64,000 nucleotides of DNA from JBGPGW01 sp046349515 (lineage in GTDB: Bacteria; Pseudomonadota; Alphaproteobacteria; CADEGL01): NCBI GenBank assembly GCA_046349515.1, contig JAXMCE010000001.1:1-64000 (forward strand). Direction: 5' to 3'. Within the stretch, counting starts at the first letter, position 1. Each line of letters opens with the position of its first letter. A model generated the notes under the pieces. The model was given only the letters and a program-made list of their open reading frames with translations. It was not told the origin of the DNA and made no database searches. Below are positions 1-8,742 of the stretch, piece after piece. Position numbers and translations under genes: made by a program.

Positions 1-1232
1 TTCGCCGCCTCCGCGCCCGCGAGCGCCATGAGGCCCATGCGCGGCGCCGAAGCATAGGGCAGTGCCAGTCCTGCGCCCATGACGACGAAGGCAAGTGCGA
101 GCATCACCGGCTGGGCGATGACCCGATCAATCGCCGCGGCGCCCGCCGCCGTCAGCAGCGCGCCCGCAAGCATCGTGACCCGGAGGCCGAAGCGCGCGAC
201 GAGGCGCGGAGCGAGGCGCGCGACGACGAAGAGCGTCACGCTCAAGGGTACGAGCGACAGGCCCGCGCGCACCGCACTCATGCCAAGGCCGTCCGCCGCC
301 TGAGCGTAGAGGTTGTAGTAGAGCAGCAACGACAGGATGTTGAACATGGAGAGCGCGCCGAGCGCCATCGCGAGCGCGAATCGACGGTGCGCGAGGAAAG
401 CCAAGACGAAGAACGGATGGGCCAAGCGGCGCTCGACCAAGACGAGTGCGACGAGGAGCGCCGCCGCCGCGGCAAGCGGCCCCAACGAGGACCACGCCGC
501 CACGTCCAATTGCGGCAGCGCGCGGATGCCGAAGGTCACGGCCACCATGAAACCGGCCAGAAGGAGGAAGCCCCGTCCGTCGATCGCCGCCGCTGGCGGC
601 GGACGCGCGGGCGCGCGGTGCCTCCACGCGAGGCCCGCCACCGCCACGAGCATCAGCGCGGCGTTGAGCCAGAACACCGCACGCCAGTCGAAAGCCAGGG
701 TGAGCGCGCCGCCCAAGAGCGGGCCGATACTGAAGCCCAGCATGAGCGAACCGGTCCAGGTGCCGATGCGAAGCGCGCGGACCCCTTCATCGGCGCCGAT
801 CGTGACGAGAGCGAGCGTGCCGGCGACCGCGAAGGCGGCGCCGAGCCCCTGGACAGCGCGCGCCGCGATGACCGCGCCGCCATCGGGGAGAAGCGCGACG
901 GCGGCCGAGGCAAGACCGAACAGCGTGGCGCCCACGGCCGAGGCGGGCCCTGCGCCCATGCGCCCGGCGCCCTCCCCGCCCAGCACGATGAAGGAGGCCG
1001 AGGCCAGGAGATAGGCATTGACCAGCCACTCGGTGCCGGAAGCATCAAGGCCGAAGGCGCGCGCCATGGCTGGGAGCGCGGCCATGATGGCCGTGCTGTT
1101 CTCACCCACGGCCGCAATCGCAAGGCACGCGGCCGCGAAGCCGAGCCAGCGCGGGCCCTCCGCCTGGTCCATCGGCGCTAGGCTGCCCGCGACCGAGCGC
1201 GAGGCACGGGACGTGCGATCGCCGTCGTTCAT
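1..1232 (-). CDS. MFS drug-exporter-like transporter, DHA2 type (3' end outside window)
   Basis: The frame is open from an ATG at 1232 to the left edge, so about 410 residues are visible and the C-terminus is missing. The translation is almost continuous hydrophobic helices. The start is followed by TMs beginning at WLGFAAACLAIAAVGENST, then a cytoplasmic-loop pattern (WLVNAYLLASASFIVLGG) and a conserved RAVQGLGAAFAVAGTLALV segment typical of the DHA2 14-TM family. Such proteins are inner-membrane proton-coupled effluxers. An alternative ATG lies at 1172. The gene is divergent from the ectoine-synthase-like gene with 143 bp between the starts, so the two may share a control region. The substrate cannot be inferred. 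Confidence 0.85.
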   Translation of the reverse strand, partial: MNDGDRTSRASRSVAGSLAPMDQAEGPRWLGFAAACLAIAAVGENSTAIMAALPAMARAFGLDASGTEWLVNAYLLASASFIVLGGEGAGRMGAGPASAVGATLFGLASAAVALLPDGGAVIAARAVQGLGAAFAVAGTLALVTIGADEGVRALRIGTWTGSLMLGFSIGPLLGGALTLAFDWRAVFWLNAALMLVAVAGLAWRHRAPARPPPAAAIDGRGFLLLAGFMVAVTFGIRALPQLDVAAWSSLGPLAAAAALLVALVLVERRLAHPFFVLAFLAHRRFALAMALGALSMFNILSLLLYYNLYAQAADGLGMSAVRAGLSLVPLSVTLFVVARLAPRLVARFGLRVTMLAGALLTAAGAAAIDRVIAQPVMLALAFVVMGAGLALPYASAPRMGLMALAGAEAA

Positions 1233-1375
1233 CTCGCGGCGGACTGTAGCCGATCCTCCCTGCGAACACGACGACGCACGCTCGCGACCCTCGGCGCGCG
1301 ACGCCTTGCGCGCTAGACTTGGCGCGTCATGGGCAAAGCCGGCAGACGGATGCTCGGCCGACAGGGAGGACCGCG

Positions 1376-1795
1376 ATGTACGTGAAGACGCTGAAGGATC
1401 TCAAGGCCGCCGGTCGCGAGAAGGTCGTCGCCAACGGCTCGGCACGCACGGTGCGCTTTCTCACGCAGGAGGACGGCCTCGGCTTCACGATGTCCGACGT
1501 GAATCTCACGGCCGGGACCGAGAACATGCTCTGGTACAAGAACCACTGGGAGGCCAACTACATCCTCAGCGGCAAGGGGCAGGTCAAGGATTTGACCACG
1601 GGCGAGGTCTGGTCGCTCGAGCCCGGCGTCATGTACATCGTGGGGCCCAAGGACCGCCACAGCATGAAGGCGATCACCGACCTCCATCTCATCAGCATCT
1701 TCAACCCCGCTCTCAAGGGCGATGAGATGCACGACGCCGAAGGCACGTTGCCCCCGAGCGGCCCCGTCCCGCCGGGCCCCGCGCACCAGCGTTAG
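1376..1795 (+). CDS. ectC: Ectoine synthase-like cupin (EctC family), without ectA or ectB nearby
   Basis: 139 residues, close to the family length of about 130. EctC closes N-gamma-acetyl-diaminobutyrate to the osmolyte ectoine. The cupin core is clear: YKNHWEANYILSGKGQV, PGVMYIVGPKDRH and FNPALKGDEMHD match EctC block by block. Residues E59, Y87 and H95 correspond to the iron ligands known in characterised EctC, and Y54, F109 and E117 also match conserved positions. The tryptophan usual in the N-terminal NWTSRR-type segment is absent (NGSARTVRF here), so substrate or activity may differ. The start is set by AGGGAGGA at 1363-1370. No ectA, ectB or ectD is in the window, and the gene stands alone. 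Family call firm, function less so. Confidence 0.8.
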   Translation: MYVKTLKDLKAAGREKVVANGSARTVRFLTQEDGLGFTMSDVNLTAGTENMLWYKNHWEANYILSGKGQVKDLTTGEVWSLEPGVMYIVGPKDRHSMKAITDLHLISIFNPALKGDEMHDAEGTLPPSGPVPPGPAHQR

Positions 1796-1851
1796 AGCTG
1801 CCGGCCGGGCGCCCTCGTCACGGGAGGCGCTGGACGCGAGCGCTCGCGCGC

Positions 1852-2280
1852 TCAGTGAACCGCGTTCTTCTTCCGGTGCGTGATGATGTGGGCGACGGTC
1901 TGCATCTTGCGCCGGAGGTCGTCCTTCGAGAACGGCTTCTTGATGTAGCCCGTGATGCCGAGCGCCTTGCACTGCATGACGGAGTTGTAATCCGAGACGC
2001 CCGTGACCATGAGGAACGGGATGTCGGCGTCGACCGTGCGGATCTGCTTCAGCACCTCGAGTCCGCTGACTCGCGGCATGTTCCAATCGCACAGCACGAC
2101 GTCGATGTCGTTCTCGCCGAACATGGAGATAAAGTCGAGCGCCTCGTGCCCGTCCTTCGCGGTGAAGACCTGGGAGACTCCCATCTCCAGCAACATGTGC
2201 TTGGTCAGACTGACGACCTGAGGGTTGTCGTCCACCACGAGCACGGTCATTTCCTTGCCGAAATCAAATCCTGCCGACAT
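1852..2280 (-). CDS. Single-domain response regulator (CheY-like receiver)
   Basis: 142 residues that form one receiver domain and nothing else. The acidic pair is D17-D18, the phosphoacceptor is D65 in LCDWNMP, the switch threonine is T93 in LMVTG, and the conserved lysine is K115 in YIKKPF. There is no DNA-binding or enzymatic output, so it must act by protein contact or as a phosphate sink or relay. It starts 23 bp after the stop of the hybrid kinase on the same strand and is very probably co-transcribed and its partner. The short basic tail ITHRKKN ends the protein. Confidence 0.93.
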   Translation of the reverse strand: MSAGFDFGKEMTVLVVDDNPQVVSLTKHMLLEMGVSQVFTAKDGHEALDFISMFGENDIDVVLCDWNMPRVSGLEVLKQIRTVDADIPFLMVTGVSDYNSVMQCKALGITGYIKKPFSKDDLRRKMQTVAHIITHRKKNAVH

Positions 2281-2303
2281 GGCACAGTCCCCACTCTAAG
2301 TGT

Positions 2304-5300
2304 TTAAACGGCTTCCTCTAGCTCCACCCAATCCAATTGATCTCTCAACGTGCGGGCCAATTCATCGGCCTTGACCGGCTTCTGGAGGAAGCAGGCGCCC
2401 TCCGACAACTGGCCGTAATCCCGGTCCCCGCGGCTCGGGTATCCCGACATGAACACGACGCGCGCGTTCGGATAGCGTTCCGAGAGGATCGAGGCCAGCT
2501 CGATTCCGCTCAGTCCGGGCATCACGATGTCGCTCAAGATGAGATCGACGGGGCGCTCGGAGTCCTGCGTCATCTCGAGCGCATCGAAGCCGCTCGAGGC
2601 CGCCATGACGGTGTAGCCGAGACCCTCGACGACCTCCTTCACCAGATCGAGGAGCGCTTCGTCGTCCTCGATCAGGAGAACGAACTCGCCGTTGCCCCGC
2701 GGACTCGATTTCAATTGCTCGACGAGCTTCGCCGACGTGCCCTCTTTCGTCACCGGCAGGACCATCGTGATGGTCGTGCCGGCGCCGACCATGCTGTCGA
2801 TTTCGACGCTTCCGTCGGACTGGTGGCAGAAGCCGTAAACCATGGCAAGGCCGAGGCCGGTGCCCTTGCCCTGGTCCTTCGTCGTGAAGAACGGCTCGAA
2901 GACGCGCTGCTTGACCTCGTCGCTCATGCCGCAGCCGTGGTCACGCACATAGACCTCGATGTACTCGCCCTCGCTCAGCCCCTCGCGAGCGATCGCGTGA
3001 TTCTTGTCGATCGTCACGCGGCGCGTGCCGACGATGATCGTGCCGCCCTTGAGCGACATCGCGTCTCGCGCATTGACGACGAGATTGAGCAGGGCCTGGC
3101 CGAGCTCCCCCGAATCGGTGTTGACGCGCGCGCCGTCGGCCATGAGCTCGAAGACCAGCTCGTATCGCTCGTCGACCGCGCGCTTGAGGAGCTCGGTCAT
3201 GTCGAGGACCGCGGCGTCGAGATCGAAGACATTGCGCTGCAGCTCGCGGCGGCGGCTGAACGAGAGGAGACTCTTGGTGAGGCCCTTGGCCTTTTCGGCC
3301 GCCGATTCGATCTGCTTGACGGAGAATTCGACGGCCGGCCAGTCGTCCCGCTTGTCGAGAATGCGACGCGCATAGCCGTCGAGAATCATGAGGATGTTGT
3401 TGAAGTCATGGGCAATGCCGCCGGTGAGCTGACCGATGGCCTCCATCTTCTGCGCGCGGCGCAAATGCTCGTCCGACGTGCGCCGATCGGTGATGTCGAG
3501 GTCGGAGCCGACGATTCGGACGGCAATGCCCTGTTGGTCGCGCTCCACGACGCGCCCTCGGGCCAGAATCCAACGCCAGTTTCCATTCTTTGCGCGGAAC
3601 CGCACGACGGTTTCCGAGACTTGAATGGCGCCCTCCTTGAGCGCCGCGAATTGGCTCTCCACCTCCGGCGCATCGTCCGGATGCACGAGAGCACCCCAGT
3701 CCAAGATGGACCTGGGCTCATCCCCCGCCGTGTAGCCCAGCTTCTCGTAAAGGTTGCCTTCGAAATTCAACTGGCCGGTCCTGGCATCGAGGTCCCAGAT
3801 CGCAATGTCGCCGCCGCGCAAGGCAAGATCGATCCGTTCCTGGTGGTGCTTGAGGTCGCGCTCCGCCGTGATCGCGGCCGTCACGTCATTGCCCGTGCCG
3901 CGATAGCCTTGAAATCTGCCGTCCCCACCAAACATCGGAATAGCGCTGATGCGCCCGAAGCGCTGCGTACCGTCGGCGCCCACGACGCCGCGCACCACCT
4001 GGCGGAACGGCCGATGGCCTTCGAGCAGCTTCCGGATCCGATCCTCGCCCTTCTCGGCGAAACTCGACCCTGGCATATCCCAGGGATGGAGCCCGATGAC
4101 CCGCGAGCCGTCGAACCCGGCAATCGACGCCTTGGCCGTATGGTGCGTAACGCGCAGATCGGCATCGAGCTCCCAGAACCAATCGGCGGCGATCTCGGCG
4201 AAGTCGCGGAAGCGGTCTTCGCTTTCCTCGAGCTCGAGGGTCCGTTCGGACACAAGCGCCTCTGCCCGCTGGGCCGCCGACTGGAGAACGAAGATGAGCG
4301 CCGCCAGAAGGAGCGAGACCAGCGCGCCGCCGATGAAGGCCCAATCGGCACGGCCGAACCCGGCCGCCGCGGTCTTCGTGTCGAGACTTTGCCATTCGAT
4401 CCAAAATTTCTCGCCGGCCATAACGATCGCCGTGCTTTTCGAGTGCGATCCCTCGGACGCGGCATCGTGCCACCGACTTTCGAAAACCGTGAGCAGCTCG
4501 CCATCGGCGGCCACGGCGCGCACGCGAACGCCGAGCGATTCTTTCCAAATGTCGAGGGCATTGCCGAAAAGCTGTTCGGAGATGAAGGGCGCGTAGACCC
4601 AGCCGATGAGGTTCTCCCGCCGGTCCTTCACCGTTTCGATCGGTTTGCCCGGCCGGTAGACCGGCACATAGAGAAGAAAGCCGGGACGCTGATTTCTGTC
4701 TTGCACGAGCACGATCGGGCGGGTCATCACCGGATGATTGTTGTCGCGCGCCAATTCGATCGCCGCGCGGCGGAACTTCTCCGGCGCGATGTCGATACCG
4801 CGCGCCGCGTAATTCCGATTGAGCGGCTCGATCTGCGTGATGACGTAATGCATACCGGCGGCGTGCCCACCCTCCGCCGAGCCGGGTGAAGATTTGATCG
4901 AAAAGTCACCGACGTTGTCGCGGCGCATGGTCTCTAGAAACCGCGGCATCTCCGCGGAGGAAACGGGAACAATGATCCCGAGGCCGTTGATCCCGGGATA
5001 GCGCTGGTCGAGCGCCAGCGATTGGACAAAGCTGCGCCACGCCGCCGGGCTCACCTGGCCATTTTGCACGGCCAAGAAGCTCGCGCCGCTGCGAAGCGCG
5101 TCGACATAGACCGCCATCCGTTGATCGATGCTGTCCGTCGCGCGCGTGACCGACTCGATGAAGCGCTGCCGTTCGAGCGCCGATTGGGTGTCCTCCAAGG
5201 AGCGCGACGCCCAGGCGCTCGCGAGCACGCCAAAGGCGACGATCGCCACCGGTCCCAGCCACTGGCGAATGTCCAATCCTCGCCGCCCGCCCCAGGCGAA

Positions 5301-5360
5301 GAGGCGCTGCGATTTCATGCGGCCAATAGCGGCCGCGAGGGATGAGGACTTCGGCGACAT
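2304..5360 (-). CDS. CHASE-PAS-PAS hybrid sensor histidine kinase
   Basis: 1018 residues. A TM near residues 33-50 precedes a periplasmic CHASE domain (about 60-290, containing NGLGIIVPVS and RPIVLVQDRN), and a second TM (WAFIGGALVSLLLAALIFVL) lies near 341-360. Two PAS domains follow (about 382-495 and 505-630, the second ending GSDLDITDRRTSDE). Next come a HisKA domain with H651 in GGIAHDFNN, an ATPase domain (NARDAM, DHGCGM, GKGTGLGLAMV) and a C-terminal receiver with D944 in LILSDIVMP. It should sense an extracytoplasmic small molecule (CHASE ligands include cytokinin-like compounds and peptides, but the ligand here is unknown) and pass phosphate to its own receiver and to the stand-alone receiver downstream. 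It is the first gene of a two-gene operon. Confidence 0.94.
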   Translation of the reverse strand: MSPKSSSLAAAIGRMKSQRLFAWGGRRGLDIRQWLGPVAIVAFGVLASAWASRSLEDTQSALERQRFIESVTRATDSIDQRMAVYVDALRSGASFLAVQNGQVSPAAWRSFVQSLALDQRYPGINGLGIIVPVSSAEMPRFLETMRRDNVGDFSIKSSPGSAEGGHAAGMHYVITQIEPLNRNYAARGIDIAPEKFRRAAIELARDNNHPVMTRPIVLVQDRNQRPGFLLYVPVYRPGKPIETVKDRRENLIGWVYAPFISEQLFGNALDIWKESLGVRVRAVAADGELLTVFESRWHDAASEGSHSKSTAIVMAGEKFWIEWQSLDTKTAAAGFGRADWAFIGGALVSLLLAALIFVLQSAAQRAEALVSERTLELEESEDRFRDFAEIAADWFWELDADLRVTHHTAKASIAGFDGSRVIGLHPWDMPGSSFAEKGEDRIRKLLEGHRPFRQVVRGVVGADGTQRFGRISAIPMFGGDGRFQGYRGTGNDVTAAITAERDLKHHQERIDLALRGGDIAIWDLDARTGQLNFEGNLYEKLGYTAGDEPRSILDWGALVHPDDAPEVESQFAALKEGAIQVSETVVRFRAKNGNWRWILARGRVVERDQQGIAVRIVGSDLDITDRRTSDEHLRRAQKMEAIGQLTGGIAHDFNNILMILDGYARRILDKRDDWPAVEFSVKQIESAAEKAKGLTKSLLSFSRRRELQRNVFDLDAAVLDMTELLKRAVDERYELVFELMADGARVNTDSGELGQALLNLVVNARDAMSLKGGTIIVGTRRVTIDKNHAIAREGLSEGEYIEVYVRDHGCGMSDEVKQRVFEPFFTTKDQGKGTGLGLAMVYGFCHQSDGSVEIDSMVGAGTTITMVLPVTKEGTSAKLVEQLKSSPRGNGEFVLLIEDDEALLDLVKEVVEGLGYTVMAASSGFDALEMTQDSERPVDLILSDIVMPGLSGIELASILSERYPNARVVFMSGYPSRGDRDYGQLSEGACFLQKPVKADELARTLRDQLDWVELEEAV

Positions 5361-5697
5361 GGGCTTGGGCTCAGGGCGTGAGGCGTGTGAAGCTAATCTC
5401 AGTTAGAGTTTCTCGATAAAATCTGGTCTACGACGGCATACAGCATTACGGCCTGTCCCCTAATGAGGGCTTAATTCCTGATCTAGATTTGCATCATCAA
5501 ATGCGAGCATCGAACTGATCCCAGCTCACCCGGATGCCAGGTCATGACGCGGCCGCCAAAGTTTTCGTACATTTGGTGAGAACTTCGTCATAATATATTG
5601 AAAAATATCCTTCTTTTTTCTCCATATCGGATGGCTCTCCGGACCCGCGTCGGGCGGGTGCCGCGTGGGGGCCGGACTCCTCGGGGGGCGGTTGACA
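5361..5697. other. Intergenic region between the kinase and a membrane protein gene
   Basis: About 340 bp between divergent starts. It is much richer in A and T than the flanking genes, most strongly at 5589-5625 (TAATATATTGAAAAATATCC), and it presumably holds the promoters of both the kinase operon and the membrane protein. A short inverted repeat ATTTG/CAAAT spaced by CATCAT occurs near 5488-5503. I see no confident -35/-10 pair, RNA gene or ORF. Confidence 0.5.
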
Positions 5698-6384
5698 ATG
5701 GACAGCACCAAGCTGCTCGAGGGGCTGCTCGGCCTCATCGCGGACTATCTCAATTTCGTGCTGCGCTTTCCGCAGAGCCCCCGCAAGACGCTCGAGCCTT
5801 ACTCCGCCTCGCGCAAGGTCGAGAAGGATCTGACGGCGCTGTTCCTCGCTGGCATCGGCGCGTCCTATCTCCTCATCCTCGTCATGAAGCCGGCGGAGTT
5901 CGAGCACGATCCCTCGGCGATCGTGGCGTGGTTCCGGGAAGTCGATTTGCGCGCGCTGCCGCCCGCGATCCTCGGCATCACCGTGGCCTTCGCGGTCGTG
6001 CTCCACGGCCTGGTCCGCCTCTACGAGCAATTGACGCGCCTCGCGGCGCTCCGATCGGGCGCGGTCACGGAGTCGCGCTTGCTGTGCGGCTCGCTCGAGG
6101 ATTCGGTCAACGCCGCCCTGGCGTTCGGCGCATTCTTCGCGCCGGCAAGCATTCTCGGCGTCACCCTCGCCTTCTGGTGCTCGGACAAGCTCGCCGTGCT
6201 CGCTCCACGCTGGCTCATGGTCCCGGTCGGCGTGTTCTCTCTCGCCTGGGCGGCCTTTCTTTGCGTCTACTTTCCGTGGACGCTCGCCGCCGTCCACGGC
6301 CGAACCACCTTCTGGCAGGCCGTGCGGGCCTGTTGGGTTGGCGCCGTCCTCATCCTGCTGCCGTTCTTCTTGATCGGCGGCTGA
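5698..6384 (+). CDS. Uncharacterised multi-pass membrane protein
   Basis: 228 residues from the ATG at 5698; a GTG at 5665 would add 11. After a cytoplasmic N-terminus of about 55 residues there are at least four hydrophobic helices: FLAGIGASYLLILVM, LPPAILGITVAFAVVLHGLV, ALAFGAFFAPASILGVTLAF, and a pair near the C-terminus ending AVLILLPFFLIGG. The arrangement resembles Yip1-like small inner-membrane proteins, but I cannot assign a family with certainty. The ORF has the strong third-position GC expected of a real gene. It stands alone, between the kinase operon (divergent) and the thiamine riboswitch. Confidence 0.7.
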   Translation: MDSTKLLEGLLGLIADYLNFVLRFPQSPRKTLEPYSASRKVEKDLTALFLAGIGASYLLILVMKPAEFEHDPSAIVAWFREVDLRALPPAILGITVAFAVVLHGLVRLYEQLTRLAALRSGAVTESRLLCGSLEDSVNAALAFGAFFAPASILGVTLAFWCSDKLAVLAPRWLMVPVGVFSLAWAAFLCVYFPWTLAAVHGRTTFWQAVRACWVGAVLILLPFFLIGG

Positions 6385-6434
6385 CCCATTGCCGCCCTTG
6401 AATTCGGCCTCGCGCCGGGCCAAAGTTAAAGATG

Positions 6435-6520
6435 AAGGCTGGGGTGCTGGGCCGCCGTCATGGCCCGGCTGAGATAACACCCATCGAACTTGACCTGGGT
6501 AATTCCAGCGCAGGGAGCCG
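6435..6520 (+). promoter_or_regulatory. TPP (THI-box) riboswitch
   Basis: The conserved THI-box core is present in order: GGGGTGC at 6441-6447, CTGAGATAACACCC from 6469, ACCTGGGTAAT from 6493, then TTCCAGCGCAGGGA. The closing P1 stem can be formed by GGCT (6437-6440) and AGCC (6516-6519). The AGGGAG at 6512-6517 sits ten bases before the thiO start and is both the 3' side of the aptamer and the probable ribosome-binding site. TPP binding should therefore hide it and repress translation of the thiOSGE operon. Confidence 0.95.
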
Positions 6521-6526
6521 GATCGC

Positions 6527-7723
6527 ATGAAATCCCTCTCCTCTCGACCTGTCGGTGCGACGCCCACGATCGCCATCGTCGGCGGCGGCGTGATCGGCCT
6601 CGGCATCGGCTGGCGGCTCGCCCAAGCGGGCGCCAAGGTCGATGTGTTCGAGCGCGGCACGGCCGGGCGCGGCGCCAGCTGGGCGGCCGGCGGCATGCTG
6701 GCCGCGGGCATCGAGGCCGAGCCCGGCGAGGAGGAGTTGACGCGCCTCAACAGGGCGAGCCAGGGGATGTGGCACGCCTTCACGCGCGAGCTCGAAACGG
6801 CGACCGGCGCCGATCTCGGCTATCGCGGCGAAGGCACGCTCGTCATCGCGACGACGGCGGACGAGGTCAGCGAGCTTCGCCACCAATTCGAGATTCAGCG
6901 CGGCATGGGGATCGAGCTCGCCTGGCTCGACGGCCGGGCGGTGCTGGCGAAGGAGCCCTATCTCAGCCCCCGCACCTTGGCCGCGATCTCGAGCCCGCAT
7001 GACCACCAGGTCGACAATCGTCGCCTCGCCGTGGCGCTCAAGGACGCCTTTCTCGCGGCGGGCGGTAAGCTCCACGAGAACGCGCCCGTTGCGGCGGTCG
7101 ACGTCGGGGGAGCCCGCGCGCGCGGCCTGTGGCTCGGCGAACGGCACCATCCCGCCGATGTGGTGGTGATCGCAGCCGGTGCCTGGTCGCGGACCATCGG
7201 GGGCCTTCCCGATCAAGCGCGCCCGCCGGTGCGGCCGATCAAGGGGCAGCTCCTGGCGCTTCGCATGGACTCGGCGGCCCCGCTCCTCTCCCACGTCGTC
7301 TGGGTGCCCAAGGCCTATCTCGTGCCGCGGGGCGACGGGCGGCTCATCATCGGCGCGACCGTCGAGGAGCGCGGCTTCGACGATACGATCACGGCGGGCG
7401 GCATGCTCTCGCTCCTCGACGCCGCGTGGCGCGCGCTGCCCGGCATCGAAGAATTGGCGATCGAGGAGACCTGGTCCGGAGTCCGGCCGACCAGCCGCGA
7501 CGACGCGCCGATCCTGGGCCCGAGCGGAACCGACGGGCTCGTGCTTGCGACGGGCCATCACCGCAACGGCATTCTTCTGACCCCCCTTACGATCGATACA
7601 ATCAGCCGGCACATCCTCACGGGCGAGGTCGACCCGGCCATCCGGCCGTTCGGCATCGAGCGGTTTGGTCGCGGGCCCGCCGCGAAAGGCGCGCGCGAGT
7701 CCGCGGCGGTGGCAACGCCGTGA
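6527..7723 (+). CDS. thiO: Glycine oxidase ThiO (FAD-dependent)
   Basis: 398 residues. ThiO oxidises glycine to the iminoacetate (dehydroglycine) needed for the thiazole half of thiamine in aerobes. The N-terminal FAD-binding Rossmann motif is IAIVGGGVIGLGIGWRLA with the acidic end of strand 2 at VFERG. The DAO-type motif GRGASWAAGGML follows, and the C-terminal ATGHHRNGILLTP is the FAD-contacting region of glycine oxidases. It is the first gene behind the TPP riboswitch and overlaps the thiS start by 4 bp, which indicates translational coupling. Confidence 0.93.
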   Translation: MKSLSSRPVGATPTIAIVGGGVIGLGIGWRLAQAGAKVDVFERGTAGRGASWAAGGMLAAGIEAEPGEEELTRLNRASQGMWHAFTRELETATGADLGYRGEGTLVIATTADEVSELRHQFEIQRGMGIELAWLDGRAVLAKEPYLSPRTLAAISSPHDHQVDNRRLAVALKDAFLAAGGKLHENAPVAAVDVGGARARGLWLGERHHPADVVVIAAGAWSRTIGGLPDQARPPVRPIKGQLLALRMDSAAPLLSHVVWVPKAYLVPRGDGRLIIGATVEERGFDDTITAGGMLSLLDAAWRALPGIEELAIEETWSGVRPTSRDDAPILGPSGTDGLVLATGHHRNGILLTPLTIDTISRHILTGEVDPAIRPFGIERFGRGPAAKGARESAAVATP

Positions 7724-7929
7724 ACGGCACCATCCGCGTCAATGGCAAGGAGCGCCCGCTCGAGGCCGCGACGCTGGCCGAGCTCCTGCCGCAGATGAGC
7801 GTCGATCCCGCAGGGCGGGGCATCGCGATCGCGCTCAACGGCGAAGTCGTGCCGCGGAGCGCGTGGGCCGCGACCGCGCTCGCCGCGGGCGACACGGTCG
7901 AGATCGTCACGGCATTCCGCGGCGGCTGA
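7720..7929 (+). CDS. thiS: Sulfur carrier protein ThiS
   Basis: 69 residues, starting at a GTG (7720) that overlaps the thiO stop as GTGA. It is a small ubiquitin-fold protein: it begins NGTIRVNGKERPLE, contains IAIALNGEVVPR, and ends in the obligatory Gly-Gly (TAFRGG) that is adenylated and thiocarboxylated to donate sulfur for thiazole formation. It lies 12 bp before thiG, its partner enzyme. The coupling overlap and the exact C-terminal diglycine make the call secure despite the small size. Confidence 0.93.
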   Translation: MNGTIRVNGKERPLEAATLAELLPQMSVDPAGRGIAIALNGEVVPRSAWAATALAAGDTVEIVTAFRGG

Positions 7930-7941
7930 GAAGGAGCGCAC

Positions 7942-8742
7942 ATGACCGACGGCCCCTGCACCCAAGACAAGAAAGACGACGCGCTCGTGATCGCCGGGCG
8001 GCGCCTGTCCTCGCGCCTCTTGATCGGCACGTCGGGCTATCCCAACCGCCAGGTGATGCTCGATGCCATCGCGGCGAGCGGGGCCGAGATCGTCACGGCG
8101 TCGATCCGCCGCATCAGCCTCGAGAGCTACGATGAAAGCCTGCTCGACCTTCTCGGCGGATCCTACCTCGTGCTGCCCAACACCGCCGGTTGCGCCACGG
8201 TCAAGGACGCGGTGCTGACCGCCAAGCTCGCCCGCGATGCGCTCGAGACGAACTGGATCAAGCTCGAGCTCATCGGCGATCGCGAGACGCTCTATCCCGA
8301 TGTCGAGCAGCTCTTGGAAGCCGCGCGCGCGCTCGTCGCCGACGGCTTCACCGTCCTGCCCTATTGCAACGACGATCCCGTGACCTGCCGGAAGCTGGCC
8401 GAGCTCGGCTGCGCCGCCGTCATGCCGCTCGGTGCTCCCATCGGATCGGGCATGGGCATCCGCAATCCCTACAACATCGAGCTCATCTGCGCCCACACGC
8501 CGGTGCCGGTGATCCTCGATGCCGGCATCGGCACGGCGTCCGACGCCGTGCTCGCCATGGAGCTCGGCTGCGCCGGCATCCTTCTCAACTCGGCGGTCGC
8601 CAAGGCGCGCAATCCCGTCATGATGGCCCGCGCGATGCGCGCGGCCGTCGAAGCCGGACGGCAGGCGCTGCTCGCCGGCCGCATCCCGAAGCGCCGCTAC
8701 GCCGCCGCATCGAGCCCGCAGCTCGGCCTCATCGGCTCGTGA
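7942..8742 (+). CDS. thiG: Thiazole synthase ThiG
   Basis: 266 residues. ThiG condenses 1-deoxyxylulose 5-phosphate, dehydroglycine and ThiS thiocarboxylate to the thiazole phosphate. Family blocks are all present: LLIGTSGYPN, LPNTAGC, the Schiff-base lysine K107 in WIKLELIGD, VLPYCNDDPV, MPLGAPIGSG, and the phosphate loop DAGIGTASDA. The start has AAGGAG at 7931-7936. It shares a 4-bp overlap with the next gene (GTGA). The N-terminus is about 15 residues longer than usual. Confidence 0.95.
   Translation: MTDGPCTQDKKDDALVIAGRRLSSRLLIGTSGYPNRQVMLDAIAASGAEIVTASIRRISLESYDESLLDLLGGSYLVLPNTAGCATVKDAVLTAKLARDALETNWIKLELIGDRETLYPDVEQLLEAARALVADGFTVLPYCNDDPVTCRKLAELGCAAVMPLGAPIGSGMGIRNPYNIELICAHTPVPVILDAGIGTASDAVLAMELGCAGILLNSAVAKARNPVMMARAMRAAVEAGRQALLAGRIPKRRYAAASSPQLGLIGS

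Noticed and set aside
2337..4889. An 850-codon open frame on the plus strand opposite the histidine kinase
   Set aside because: It is antisense to a clearly real kinase; in very GC-rich DNA the complementary frame is usually open. The translation is Arg/Ala-rich without recognisable motifs.
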